From positions 1-8,652 of the forward strand of contig JAJYFX010000055.1 in the NCBI GenBank assembly GCA_021785315.1: a stretch of DNA of 8,652 nt, given 5' to 3'. Source of the DNA: Actinomycetes bacterium (GTDB taxonomy: Bacteria; Actinomycetota; Acidimicrobiia; Acidimicrobiales; Acidimicrobiaceae). The notes beneath the pieces were generated by a model. It did not search any database. It had not been told where the DNA came from and saw only the letters and a program-made list of their open reading frames with translations. Below are positions 1-6,797 of the stretch, piece after piece. The stretch's first letter is position 1; each line of letters opens with the position of its first letter. A program made the translations under genes and the position numbers.

Positions 1-1
1 G

Positions 2-496
2 GCTGATTTGTCAAATGTCAGGAGCGCTGTAAGAATTCCTCTGCTGCGAAAAGATTTCACAGTCAGCATTAACGACGTGTTGGATGCGAAGCTTTATGGC
101 GCGGACGCGGTGCTCTTGATTGTCGCGGCTCTTTCGGGCCAAGAGTTGGCGGAATTTTACGGCATAGCCAAGGAAGTTGGATTGGACGTATTGGTGGAAG
201 TGCACGATGAGTCAGAGCTCGCGCAGGCACAGGCTATCGGCGCAGACCTAATAGGTGTAAATCAACGGAACCTTGCTACGTTCGAAGTTGATAGAAGCGT
301 AGCGCAGGCTCTGGGTGCCCTGTTTAGCTCGCCTATCGTTAAAGTATGCGAATCAGGGATTTCCACGGTGGACCAAGTACGCGCGCTTGCGCAGCTGGGT
401 TATGACGCTGCGCTCATTGGAGAATCTCTAGTGACGTCAACAGATCCAGGAGTCTTTCTAGCTGGACTTCTCCAGGCAGGCCGAGGCGATATCTAA
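2..496 (+). CDS. trpC: Indole-3-glycerol phosphate synthase, C-terminal part (5' end outside window)
   Basis: This enzyme closes the indole ring: it converts CdRP to indole-3-glycerol phosphate, the fourth step from chorismate to tryptophan, in the cytoplasm. The window begins inside the gene, leaving 164 residues, roughly the last 60-65% of a (beta/alpha)8 barrel. Visible family landmarks are the RKDF strand with the catalytic lysine (visible residue 17), GADAVLLI, the VEVHDE strand (Glu 66), GVNQRNL (Asn 87) and KVCESGIS (Glu 117). The barrel ends with the phosphate-binding ALIGESLV segment. A TTG at 8 is an internal codon and not a start, because the frame is open to the window edge and the conserved N-terminal barrel is missing. 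The TAA stop is directly followed by the trpF ATG with no gap, which implies translational coupling. Identity is secure; the true start is unknown. Confidence 0.95.
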   Translation, partial: ADLSNVRSAVRIPLLRKDFTVSINDVLDAKLYGADAVLLIVAALSGQELAEFYGIAKEVGLDVLVEVHDESELAQAQAIGADLIGVNQRNLATFEVDRSVAQALGALFSSPIVKVCESGISTVDQVRALAQLGYDAALIGESLVTSTDPGVFLAGLLQAGRGDI

Positions 497-1228
497 ATGT
501 TCGTTAAGATTTGCGGCATCACGAATGAAAGCGATGCGCTGCTTTCCGTGGCACTTGGGGCCGATGCGGTCGGCTTTATTTTCGCGCCATCTCCAAGACA
601 GGTTACAAAGGAACAGGTCAAGGACATAGTGAAGCAGTTGCCTTCCGAAGTTATGACGATCGGAGTGTTTGTCAACGAACGGCCGGAGTCTGTGATAAGG
701 ATCGTTCACGAGATCGGGCTTACGGGAGCGCAGCTCTATGGTTCCGAAGGTCCGCAAGGTGTGGAATATGTGGCCTCCCGCATTCCGGTGGTGTTGAAGG
801 GATTTTCCGGCGAATGGCCGTCATTGGAGAGGATCTCGCAATACAAAGTCAGTGCAGTCTTACTGGATTCGGCTATTCCGGGTTCCGGACAGGTATTTGA
901 CTGGTCTGAAATCAGGGGACTTTCAACTAGCGTGCGTCTGATTTTGGCAGGTGGATTGAGTCCCGGTAACGTTGAAGAGGCGATAAGGATCGTTAAACCG
1001 TTCGGTGTCGATGTTTCATCTGGGGTTGAAGCCAAACCGGGGAAGAAGGATCCTGCAAAGCTGAGAGCTTTCATCTCGAGATCCAAGGCTGCGCTAGCGG
1101 AGGTTCACGGCGTGCCGGAAGACTTCGACTCGGGCATGAATCCATTTCTGCAGGATTTGATCGCACAGAAGACTGCAATGCTGCAGAGTTCGAATGAAGG
1201 GGTATTTGATTGGGAGGAAAAACCTTGA
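497..1228 (+). CDS. trpF: Phosphoribosylanthranilate isomerase with C-terminal extension
   Basis: TrpF carries out the Amadori rearrangement of N-(5-phosphoribosyl)anthranilate to CdRP, the substrate of TrpC encoded just upstream. The 243-residue protein starts with the signature MFVKICGIT, where Cys6 is the expected general base. VLLDS supplies Asp124, the expected general acid. PGSGQVFDW (128-136), [10 protein letters not shown] (150-159) and GVDVSSGVE (170-178) are the phosphate-binding end of the barrel. The usual QLHG motif reads QLYG here (79-82), a substitution of a normally conserved histidine. The catalytic barrel should end near residue 197 (LRAFISRSK). The remaining 46 or so residues are an acidic tail rich in Asp/Glu/Gln that I do not recognise. 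The ATG lies immediately after the trpC stop, and the 3' end contains the ribosome binding site of trpB. A separate TrpF suggests the host does not depend only on the dual-function PriA used by many actinobacteria (inference). Confidence 0.95.
   Translation: MFVKICGITNESDALLSVALGADAVGFIFAPSPRQVTKEQVKDIVKQLPSEVMTIGVFVNERPESVIRIVHEIGLTGAQLYGSEGPQGVEYVASRIPVVLKGFSGEWPSLERISQYKVSAVLLDSAIPGSGQVFDWSEIRGLSTSVRLILAGGLSPGNVEEAIRIVKPFGVDVSSGVEAKPGKKDPAKLRAFISRSKAALAEVHGVPEDFDSGMNPFLQDLIAQKTAMLQSSNEGVFDWEEKP
1212..1217 (+). promoter_or_regulatory. Ribosome binding site deciding the trpB start
   Basis: GGGAGG lies 7 bases before a TTG at 1225, the ideal distance, and 16 bases before the ATG at 1234, which is too far. 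It therefore favours the TTG as the trpB start. The TTG also overlaps the trpF stop codon (TTGA), giving a coupled junction. The site lies inside the trpF coding sequence. Confidence 0.6.
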
Positions 1229-2400
1229 GCATCATGGGTGTGCCATCGGCATCTGGTCGTTTTGGGGAGTATGGCGGCCGGTTCGTGCCAGAGTCCCTAA
1301 TTCCAGCATGTTTCAAGCTCGAGGAAGCCTTTACTGAAGCGTGGGCCGACAAGGAGTTCACAGACGAGTATCGCCGAATTCTGACCGAATATGGCGGTCG
1401 GCCTACTCCAGTTACTGAGGTGCGGCGGCTCTCGGAACAGCTCGGCATTCGGGTATTTCTCAAAAGGGAAGATCTGGCTCACACGGGGAGCCACAAGATC
1501 AACAACGTTATCGGCCAAGCCTTGCTCACCAAGCGTATGGGAAAGACGAGGATGATCGCCGAAACCGGTGCTGGCCAACACGGTGTCGCCACTGCAACGG
1601 CTGCTGCCCTGTTCGGTCTTGACTGCGTAATTTATATGGGTGAAGTAGATGTGGCACGTCAGGCACTCAATGTATTTCGGATGAAGCTCTTGGGAGCGTC
1701 AGTGGTGTCGGTGGCGTCGGGTTCGCGCACTTTAAAGGATGCCATTAATGAGGCAATGCGGGAATGGGTTGCCAGCGTAGAAACCACTCATTATTGCATC
1801 GGATCAGTCATGGGTCCTCACCCATACCCATTCATGGTCAGAGAGTTTCAACGAATAATCGGGGACGAGGCTGTGGTGCAAACGCGGGGGATTCTAAATG
1901 GCGAGGTTCCGGATTACGTGGTCGCCTGCGTGGGCGGTGGATCAAATGCCGCGGGAACTTTCGCTGGCTTCGTGGATACCCCGGCAAAGCTCGTCGGTGT
2001 TGAACCAGAGGGAGGTGCAGCCATCACACGCGGTATCCCGGGGGTCGTTCATGGCATGCGCTCCAACCTTTTGCAAGACGATGTGGGCCAGGTTCTCGAG
2101 GCCGAATCGATTTCTGCGGGTCTTGACTACCCCGGCGTTGGTCCAGAGCACTCTTACCTGGCTTCAATTGGCAGGGCGTCCTATGTTACCGCCACCGACG
2201 ATGAAGTATTGAATGCTTTTCAGATTCTTTCCAGACTGGAGGGTGTCATTCCAGCGCTAGAGCCCGCACATGCCGTAGCCTATGTGATTCGCGAGGCTGG
2301 CAAAGCCATTCCGCTCGGCTCGAACGTACTCATAACCATGTCGGGGCGTGGCGACAAAGATGCCGAATTAGTTGCCCGGATTCTAGGAGAGACCAGCTAA
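1225..2400 (+). CDS. trpB: Tryptophan synthase beta subunit
   Basis: TrpB is the PLP enzyme that condenses indole, channelled from TrpA, with L-serine to make tryptophan; it works as an alpha2-beta2 complex. From the TTG at 1225 the protein has 391 residues, close to the usual ~395. Landmarks are the N-terminal [11 protein letters not shown] (13-23), [16 protein letters not shown] with Lys91 as the PLP Schiff-base lysine, AETGAGQHG with catalytic Glu113 (112-120), the phosphate-cradling GGGSNA loop (237-242), [10 protein letters not shown] (300-309) and SGRGDKD with Ser373 facing the PLP ring. The GPEH motif and overall layout mark it as the standard TrpB1 rather than the indole-salvaging TrpB2. 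The start overlaps the trpF stop. ATG 1234 is the alternative start and would remove three residues. The TAA stop shares one base with the trpA ATG. Confidence 0.95.
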   Translation: MSIMGVPSASGRFGEYGGRFVPESLIPACFKLEEAFTEAWADKEFTDEYRRILTEYGGRPTPVTEVRRLSEQLGIRVFLKREDLAHTGSHKINNVIGQALLTKRMGKTRMIAETGAGQHGVATATAAALFGLDCVIYMGEVDVARQALNVFRMKLLGASVVSVASGSRTLKDAINEAMREWVASVETTHYCIGSVMGPHPYPFMVREFQRIIGDEAVVQTRGILNGEVPDYVVACVGGGSNAAGTFAGFVDTPAKLVGVEPEGGAAITRGIPGVVHGMRSNLLQDDVGQVLEAESISAGLDYPGVGPEHSYLASIGRASYVTATDDEVLNAFQILSRLEGVIPALEPAHAVAYVIREAGKAIPLGSNVLITMSGRGDKDAELVARILGETS

Positions 2401-3188
2401 TGGCACACGAATCGTTTGGAGATCTGGAGAAGGCGCTCAGAGACAAGAAGAACGCGGGTAATAAGCTGCTTGTGCCTTATTTGACTGCTGGACTTGGGAA
2501 TTGGGTTGAAGCTCTGCACGCGGTAATTGATGCTGGCGCGGATGCCGTGGAAGTGGGTATTCCGTTTTCCGATCCGATTATGGATGGGCCCATAATTCAG
2601 GAAGCCTCTCAAAAAGCACTCGAAGCAGGTGCGACTCCCGCTGGCATTTTGTCCGAGCTGCGTAGGTCGGAATTTGCAGTCCCGATTGCCATAATGACTT
2701 ATTACAACATCGTGCATCACGCCGGGCATGACAGGTTCGCAAAGGAACTTGCCGATTGTGGCGTATCCGGCTCGATTATTCCGGACCTGCAGCTCGACGA
2801 GGCTGGGGAGTGGATGGAATCAGCCAGGGAAAATGGCATTGACAATGTCATGATGGCCGCTCCGTCGACCTCGCCTGAACGGCTCTGCCGCCTAGCGGAT
2901 AATTCCCGAGGGTTTGTTTACGGCATCGGGCTTATGGGAGTTACCGGCGTGCGGAATTCCCTCGCGGACTCGGCTTCGGAGATTGCGCGTAGGCTCAAGG
3001 CCTACACCGACAAGCCGGTTCTGGTAGGCGTTGGCGTCTCTACAACTGAACAGGCTGTTCAGGTCTCGCGTATTGCAGACGGAGCCATTGTTGGTTCCGC
3101 TCTAGTGCGAAGACTACTGGCGGGCGGCGGCCCTCAGGGTGCATTCGACTTGATGAGCGAATTCCGAAATGCTCTGGACGGTAAATAA
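2400..3188 (+). CDS. trpA: Tryptophan synthase alpha subunit
   Basis: TrpA cleaves indole-3-glycerol phosphate into indole and glyceraldehyde-3-phosphate and passes indole through the tunnel to TrpB. The 262-residue length is normal for this single (beta/alpha)8 barrel. LLVPYLTAG (23-31) opens the barrel. VEVGIPFSDPIMDGP (50-64) carries both catalytic acids, Glu51 and Asp62, matching Glu49 and Asp60 of the Salmonella enzyme. GVTGVRN and GVGVSTTEQA follow, then the phosphate-binding IVGSALV strand. The ATG shares a base with the trpB stop (TAATG), a common arrangement for keeping the two subunits at equal levels. It is the last gene of the operon: the next gene is on the opposite strand and converges with it across 73 bases, in which I see no convincing intrinsic terminator. 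Confidence 0.96.
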   Translation: MAHESFGDLEKALRDKKNAGNKLLVPYLTAGLGNWVEALHAVIDAGADAVEVGIPFSDPIMDGPIIQEASQKALEAGATPAGILSELRRSEFAVPIAIMTYYNIVHHAGHDRFAKELADCGVSGSIIPDLQLDEAGEWMESARENGIDNVMMAAPSTSPERLCRLADNSRGFVYGIGLMGVTGVRNSLADSASEIARRLKAYTDKPVLVGVGVSTTEQAVQVSRIADGAIVGSALVRRLLAGGGPQGAFDLMSEFRNALDGK

Positions 3189-3261
3189 CTAGCGTTTGGC
3201 GGAACTGCCCTAATTTCAGCTCTCGTCGCCGCCCAGTAGCACGATCTGGCCAGTGGCGGCC

Positions 3262-3633
3262 TTACTCGATTTTGTCAAGGGCCGTTTTCAATAGGCCTGC
3301 CGCCTCATCTGCAAGTGGCTGCATATCGGCATCGTTAATAAGGTCGTGCGGATCGATTATTGAGATCTTCGTGCCATTTCCGTCTTTGCTCAAGACGACA
3401 TTGCATGGCATCAGGAGTGAAAATCCGATGTCTTGGTTTAGCGCATCATTGGCAAGCTTCGGATTGCAGGCCCCAAGAATGATCAATGGATCGCGCTCAA
3501 CGCCGATCTTTGTCTTTAGCGTCGCTGAAACGTCGATCTCGGTTAGTATGCCGAATCCAGAGTTTTTAAGCGACTCGGTGATTGCGGTCCTCGTATCGTC
3601 CAGGGACTTTTGGACTGTCTTGTAAAACGCCAC
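3262..3633 (-). CDS. DUF302 family protein
   Basis: This 123-residue cytoplasmic protein belongs to the DUF302 family, whose biochemical function is not settled. Family features are the early SGFGILTEIDVSATLK segment (25-40), the central LGACNP motif (53-58) and LLMPCNVVLSKDG (73-85), then IIDPHDLI and a helical C-terminus. Cys56 and Cys77 fall in the two most characteristic motifs and could bind a metal or carry persulfide (inference). There is no signal peptide or membrane segment. The start is GTG, supported by a GAGGTG site 5 bases upstream; a nearby ATG (3655) is out of frame. The gene stands alone, 106 bases downstream of the aarF-like gene and convergent with trpA. A CsoR-type palindrome overlaps its presumed promoter, so expression may respond to copper or reactive sulfur. 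DUF302 genes are often seen near sulfur- or metal-handling genes, which agrees with this. Confidence 0.85.
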   Translation of the reverse strand: MAFYKTVQKSLDDTRTAITESLKNSGFGILTEIDVSATLKTKIGVERDPLIILGACNPKLANDALNQDIGFSLLMPCNVVLSKDGNGTKISIIDPHDLINDADMQPLADEAAGLLKTALDKIE

Positions 3634-3638
3634 TTTGC

Positions 3639-3644
3639 CACCTC
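3639..3644 (-). promoter_or_regulatory. Ribosome binding site of the DUF302 gene
   Basis: GAGGTG on the minus strand sits 5 bases before the GTG at 3633. It is a close match to the anti-Shine-Dalgarno complement and decides the start in favour of this GTG. Confidence 0.6.
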
Positions 3645-3674
3645 GTATCTTTCATGACTTCCGTCTAATTAGTA

Positions 3675-3703
3675 AGTATACCACTAGGGGTATTGCTTGT
3701 TCC
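3675..3703 (-). promoter_or_regulatory. Candidate promoter of the DUF302 gene
   Basis: Read on the minus strand, TATACT (3680-3675) matches the -10 consensus at five of six positions. The -35 region at a 17-base spacing is GGAACA, only three of six matches, so a regulator or an extended contact may matter. Transcription would begin around 3668, giving a leader of about 35 bases before the GTG. The palindrome at 3678-3693 overlaps the -10 box and the spacer. Confidence 0.45.
3678..3693. promoter_or_regulatory. CsoR/CstR-type operator palindrome
   Basis: The 16-base ATACCACTAGGGGTAT is a palindrome with seven of eight base pairs matched; only the A/G pair at 3683/3688 fails. ATACC...GGTAT half-sites around a C/G-rich centre are typical of operators bound by CsoR/CstR (DUF156) tetramers, repressors released by Cu(I) or by per/polysulfides. 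It overlaps the -10 element of the DUF302 promoter, where binding would block RNA polymerase. No regulator of this family is encoded in the window, so the pairing is inferred. Confidence 0.5.
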
Positions 3704-3739
3704 GTGAGCTACTGATATATTTCAGTTCGCTTGCATTCT

Positions 3740-5413
3740 CTAGGGTCGTACCTGGTGATTCTCCGGACGAGTTCCGGAGCCCTTCAAACCGGGCAAGATC
3801 CGCTTTTTGGGACGCTGACGAGCCAGCATCCGTTTGCGAATAATCTCCCGCCTTTCGTGCAACTCTCTATAAGTCATCTGCTCTACGGAACTGTCAAGGC
3901 CAAGGGACCCCCTGACGCTCTGGAGGTCAACCGGTAGCTGCCTTGGATCGATGCCCACATCGGCGGTAATTCGCTCTCCATGCTTCGCGGCGAAGTATGC
4001 TGCCAGGTTGGTTATTTCGGCAAAGATATCGACGTCTGGTGCATACTTGGGCATTGATGAGTCGAGAAAGAGCATGTTCTTAATGAAAAGCATCAGCTCT
4101 TTTGGCATCTTTGCGCCATATCCCAGCAAAGCCTTGGTCACCTCTCTGACCTGTGCCGTCAGCTGCTCCGGAGTGAGTTTTGTCGGGTCTACCGGGGGCC
4201 CTTCCAATCCGAGTTCTTCGATGACTTCTTCGATATCCGTGTCTGGCGGAAGTGCTCCGAGGTCACGTAGCGCGGCGACCTGAATTCGGACGTCGTTTAT
4301 TGTGGCCCCCATCAGAAGGCGGAGAAACGCCAGTCGCTTTGGCTCGGTCAGCCGGCCGGTTATTCCATAGTCGAGCAGCGCAACTATGCCGTCTGGCTGG
4401 ACGAGAAGGTTTCCTCCATGGAGATCTCCATGGAAGATTCCAAACATGAGTGCCCCTTCCATCAACGTGATCATGCTGGCCCGAATCACAGCAGAAGTGT
4501 CAATTCCGGCATTTCGCATGTCCGCAACGTCATCCCAGGCAAATCCAGAAAGTTTCTCCATCACCAGTACTTTTTTTGTCACGAATGTTGGATGCGGCCT
4601 TGGAACGACCAGAGACGTTTGATTAGTCTCCATGAGGATCCGCGCGATGTCGAGCATGTTGGCGGCTTCGAGTCTGAAGTCGAGCTCCTCGGAAATTGTT
4701 TCGGCAAATAACTGCACCAAGGAAGGAGGGTTCGCTAGAGAGGCAACTGGGATTCTTCCCACCAGTGCGGGGGCGAACCAGCTCATCGCGGCGAGATCTT
4801 TGCGCACGACATGTTCGATGGTAGATCGTTGAACTTTGACCACCACTTCCTCGCCGGTCCGGAGCCTTCCTCGATGGACCTGCGCAATGGAGGCCGCAGC
4901 AACGGCTGTGGTGTCGAATTCGGAGAAAATGGACTCAAGGTCGTTGCCAAGCTCGTTCTCGATAGTTTCCCTCACGAGATTAAATGGTTCTGGGCGGACT
5001 TGGTCGCGCAGCAATTTGAACTGGTCTACTAGCTCCGATGGAAAGATTCCCTCGCCGCTTGAGATTATCTGACCAAGCTTGATATAAGTGGGCCCAAGCG
5101 TTTCAAAGGCAATTCTAAGCCGACGCGCAAGCCCGGATCTGGACTGGTGGCTGGACCTACGTTGGTCAAATAGTTTCCACGCGGCGAGCGCCTTGCCGAG
5201 ATGATAGAAAGTGGTCGTCACTCGCATGCCCGGAGGCAGGAGTCTTTTTTTCAAGAGCTCGGGAATCTCTTGTTTGGTAGCTTCACGAACAAAGTCAATG
5301 GAATGCAGCCATTCGAGTTGCTCGGGTTCTATTAGCCATGGCGGAGCATTCGAAAATGCCCCGAAAGCCCGGTCAGCGGGCGGAAGGTTCGAGAGTCTTT
5401 CAGGTGTATGCAT
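3740..5413 (-). CDS. ABC1/AarF/UbiB family atypical kinase-like protein
   Basis: The 557-residue protein has the full set of ABC1 (COQ8/UbiB) motifs. These are the signature KxGQ (IKLGQ, Lys112-Gln115), which folds over the active site, the alanine-rich loop AAASIAQVH (172-180) replacing the glycine-rich loop, VVVKVQ with the ATP-site Lys193, and EELDFRLEA (242-250). The catalytic-type HGDLHGGN (328-335) and the metal-binding DYG (348-350) follow. COQ8/UbiB members are ATPases that support quinone or other isoprenoid-lipid synthesis; the substrate here is unknown. UbiB of Proteobacteria ends in transmembrane helices. I see none here, and the C-terminus is strongly basic (RKRMLARQRPKKR), so the protein is soluble or peripheral. 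The ATG at 5413 is preceded by a weak GGGAAAG. It follows the fatty acid operon on the same strand but is separated by a strong terminator, so it is probably transcribed on its own. Confidence 0.9.
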   Translation of the reverse strand: MHTPERLSNLPPADRAFGAFSNAPPWLIEPEQLEWLHSIDFVREATKQEIPELLKKRLLPPGMRVTTTFYHLGKALAAWKLFDQRRSSHQSRSGLARRLRIAFETLGPTYIKLGQIISSGEGIFPSELVDQFKLLRDQVRPEPFNLVRETIENELGNDLESIFSEFDTTAVAAASIAQVHRGRLRTGEEVVVKVQRSTIEHVVRKDLAAMSWFAPALVGRIPVASLANPPSLVQLFAETISEELDFRLEAANMLDIARILMETNQTSLVVPRPHPTFVTKKVLVMEKLSGFAWDDVADMRNAGIDTSAVIRASMITLMEGALMFGIFHGDLHGGNLLVQPDGIVALLDYGITGRLTEPKRLAFLRLLMGATINDVRIQVAALRDLGALPPDTDIEEVIEELGLEGPPVDPTKLTPEQLTAQVREVTKALLGYGAKMPKELMLFIKNMLFLDSSMPKYAPDVDIFAEITNLAAYFAAKHGERITADVGIDPRQLPVDLQSVRGSLGLDSSVEQMTYRELHERREIIRKRMLARQRPKKRILPGLKGSGTRPENHQVRP

Positions 5414-5445
5414 TCTTTCCCGTGCCAGAAGATGTGTCTACATAC

Positions 5446-5466
5446 AACTTAGTTCAGGTCTAAGTT
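5446..5466. repeat. Inverted repeat upstream of the aarF-like gene, possible operator
   Basis: AACTTAG (5446-5452) and CTAAGTT (5460-5466) are exact inverted copies separated by 7 bases, 32 bases upstream of the aarF-like start. The size and symmetry suit a dimeric DNA-binding protein. I recognise no specific regulator and no strong -10/-35 pair nearby. A weak RNA hairpin in the leader is the alternative. Confidence 0.4.
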
Positions 5467-5527
5467 TATGTTTAGGGATAAAGGTCCTACTTGGCGGAGT
5501 TTTCAGGATCTGCACAGGATGAGAGTG

Positions 5528-5554
5528 AAAAGAGACCGCTGGGCGGTCTCTTTT
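5528..5554. terminator. Intrinsic terminator after fabF, symmetric
   Basis: A perfect 12-bp stem, AAAAGAGACCGC (5528-5539) with GCGGTCTCTTTT (5543-5554), encloses a 3-base loop. Read on the minus strand it is a GC-rich stem followed by TTTT, placed 31 bases after the fabF stop, so it should end the fab operon. The A-tract on the other side makes it formally bidirectional, although no plus-strand gene ends here. It also insulates the downstream aarF-like gene from fab transcription. Confidence 0.9.
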
Positions 5555-5571
5555 CAAAATCTTCGATTTTG
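5555..5571. repeat. Second perfect hairpin next to the terminator
   Basis: CAAAATC (5555-5561) and GATTTTG (5565-5571) form a 7-bp, AT-rich hairpin with a 3-base loop, directly abutting the terminator stem with no spacer. In the fab transcript it would precede the terminator. Its role is unclear: it may be a 3'-end stability element or an accessory part of the terminator. Confidence 0.5.
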
Positions 5572-5585
5572 GCGGCCGATCTGGT

Positions 5586-6797
5586 CTACTCGGGTGGCAC
5601 CATGACAATAGATCCGTTGTGGCCTCCAAATCCAAAGGAATTGGAAATGACCGGACCTACTGCGATCTTTCGAGGCTCATTGATGACAACATCGATATGT
5701 ATCTCGGGATCGACATTTTTCGTATTGGCAGTGGGTGCAATATAACCTTGTTCTATGGTCAAGGCGGCCGCTGCCGCCCCTAATGCACCCGCACCTCCAA
5801 GTGCGTGGCCCAGAGCACCTTTTATAGATGTCGTGGGCGGGGCATCGGAACCAAACACGGAAAGTATGGCTTCTGATTCAGATAGGTCATTGAGCGGAGT
5901 GGAGGTACCGTGCGCGTTGATGTGGACGATATCGCTAGGCTTCATTCCTGCATCTTCTATCGCAAGTTTCATGCAGCCAGCCGCGCCAACTCCGTGGGGT
6001 GCAGGCGCCGTAATGTGGAAGGCGTCGGCATTGGACGCCGAGCCAGCGATGATAGCGTAGATCTTTGCACCCCTGGATTTGGCAAATTCTAGCTCTTCCA
6101 AAACCAGAACAGCGCCGCCCTCCGTCATGACAAACCCGTCTCGATCCCTGTCGAAAGGCCTCGAAATATTTACGTTGGACATTGCGGTCATGTTGACAAA
6201 TCCTGCATACGCGGTCGAAGTCATAGCTGCTTCGGTGCCTCCAGCCAGCATTACCTTGGATCGTCCGGAGGCGATTGTCTTTGCTGCCCTAATGATGGCA
6301 TGAGTGCCGGCAGCGCACGCGGTTACGGTCGATTCGCAAGGACCTTTGTATCCGTAGCGCATTGATAGCGAAGCAGAACCGGCATTTGCCATCATGAGCG
6401 GAACGAGGAAAGGGCTGACCCTGCCTGCGCCCTTTTCATACTGCAGGATGACCTGGTTCTCCAGGCTCTCGAGGCCACCGATTCCGGTACCCATCATGAC
6501 GCCTGCCATATCCGGATCTACTTCGAATTCTCCAGCATCGGCGAGAGCCAAGTCCGCGGCAGCAATACCGAACTGGTTAAATCTGTCGGTTCGGCGTATT
6601 TCCTTGGGATTTAGCCACTTGGACGGATCGAAATCAACTATGTGTCGGTCACCAACGACCTCCGCCTGGGAAATCCCGTTCCAAAATGCATCTTTGCCGA
6701 TTCCGACGCACGAGACTGCTCCGATTCCAGTGATTGCGACCCTGTAAGGTGCTTCAATTCCGTCTCTTGGACCAGCCGGGCCCCAGGTAAGTTTCAT
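5586..6797 (-). CDS. fabF: Beta-ketoacyl-ACP synthase II
   Basis: FabF extends fatty acids by condensing acyl-ACP with malonyl-ACP and releasing CO2. The 403-residue protein has the KAS I/II triad: Cys161 in TACAAGT, His296 in NAHGTSTP and His331 in the GH of IKGALGHALGGAG, with conserved Lys326 five residues earlier. The C-terminal FGFGGHN (388-394) carries the gating phenylalanine loop. The Cys-His-His set and the location beside acpP favour FabF/KasA over the Cys-His-Asn FabH type. The N-terminus has about 18 residues before the first core strand (YRVAITGIG), a modest extension. The ATG shares one base with the acpP stop (TAATG) and has no strong ribosome binding site, so translation is probably coupled to acpP. 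It is the last gene of the operon, followed by a strong terminator. FabB-like specificity cannot be excluded from sequence alone. Confidence 0.94.
   Translation of the reverse strand: MKLTWGPAGPRDGIEAPYRVAITGIGAVSCVGIGKDAFWNGISQAEVVGDRHIVDFDPSKWLNPKEIRRTDRFNQFGIAAADLALADAGEFEVDPDMAGVMMGTGIGGLESLENQVILQYEKGAGRVSPFLVPLMMANAGSASLSMRYGYKGPCESTVTACAAGTHAIIRAAKTIASGRSKVMLAGGTEAAMTSTAYAGFVNMTAMSNVNISRPFDRDRDGFVMTEGGAVLVLEELEFAKSRGAKIYAIIAGSASNADAFHITAPAPHGVGAAGCMKLAIEDAGMKPSDIVHINAHGTSTPLNDLSESEAILSVFGSDAPPTTSIKGALGHALGGAGALGAAAAALTIEQGYIAPTANTKNVDPEIHIDVVINEPRKIAVGPVISNSFGFGGHNGSIVMVPPE

Noticed and set aside
877..1227. The FDW motif occurs in the TrpF barrel (QVFDWSE) and again in its C-terminal tail (GVFDWEE), suggesting an internal duplication.
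   Set aside because: Similarity is limited to a few residues and does not extend to either side, so a duplication is not supported.
3189..3261. A short minus-strand reading frame past the DUF302 stop that ends in a protein-like GQIVLLGGDES.
   Set aside because: It is about 19 codons long, has only a TTG start and no ribosome binding site, and the DUF302 protein is already full length. The likeness to a coding end is probably chance.
3241..3261. GGCC-AGTGGC-GGCC as a possible terminator between trpA and the DUF302 gene.
   Set aside because: The stem is only four base pairs and no T-tract follows on either strand.
3633..3655. ATG at 3655 as the start of the DUF302 gene.
   Set aside because: It is out of frame with the DUF302 protein; GTG 3633 has a good ribosome binding site and yields the full domain.
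5504..5520. Direct repeat of CAGGAT, 11 bases apart, upstream of the aarF-like gene.
   Set aside because: Two six-base copies at this distance are easily expected by chance, and no promoter lies in a matching position.
5211..5522. A 103-codon plus-strand open frame across the start of the aarF-like gene.
   Set aside because: It runs antisense to the conserved ABC1 gene and through its upstream region, has no recognisable motif, and looks like a shadow frame.
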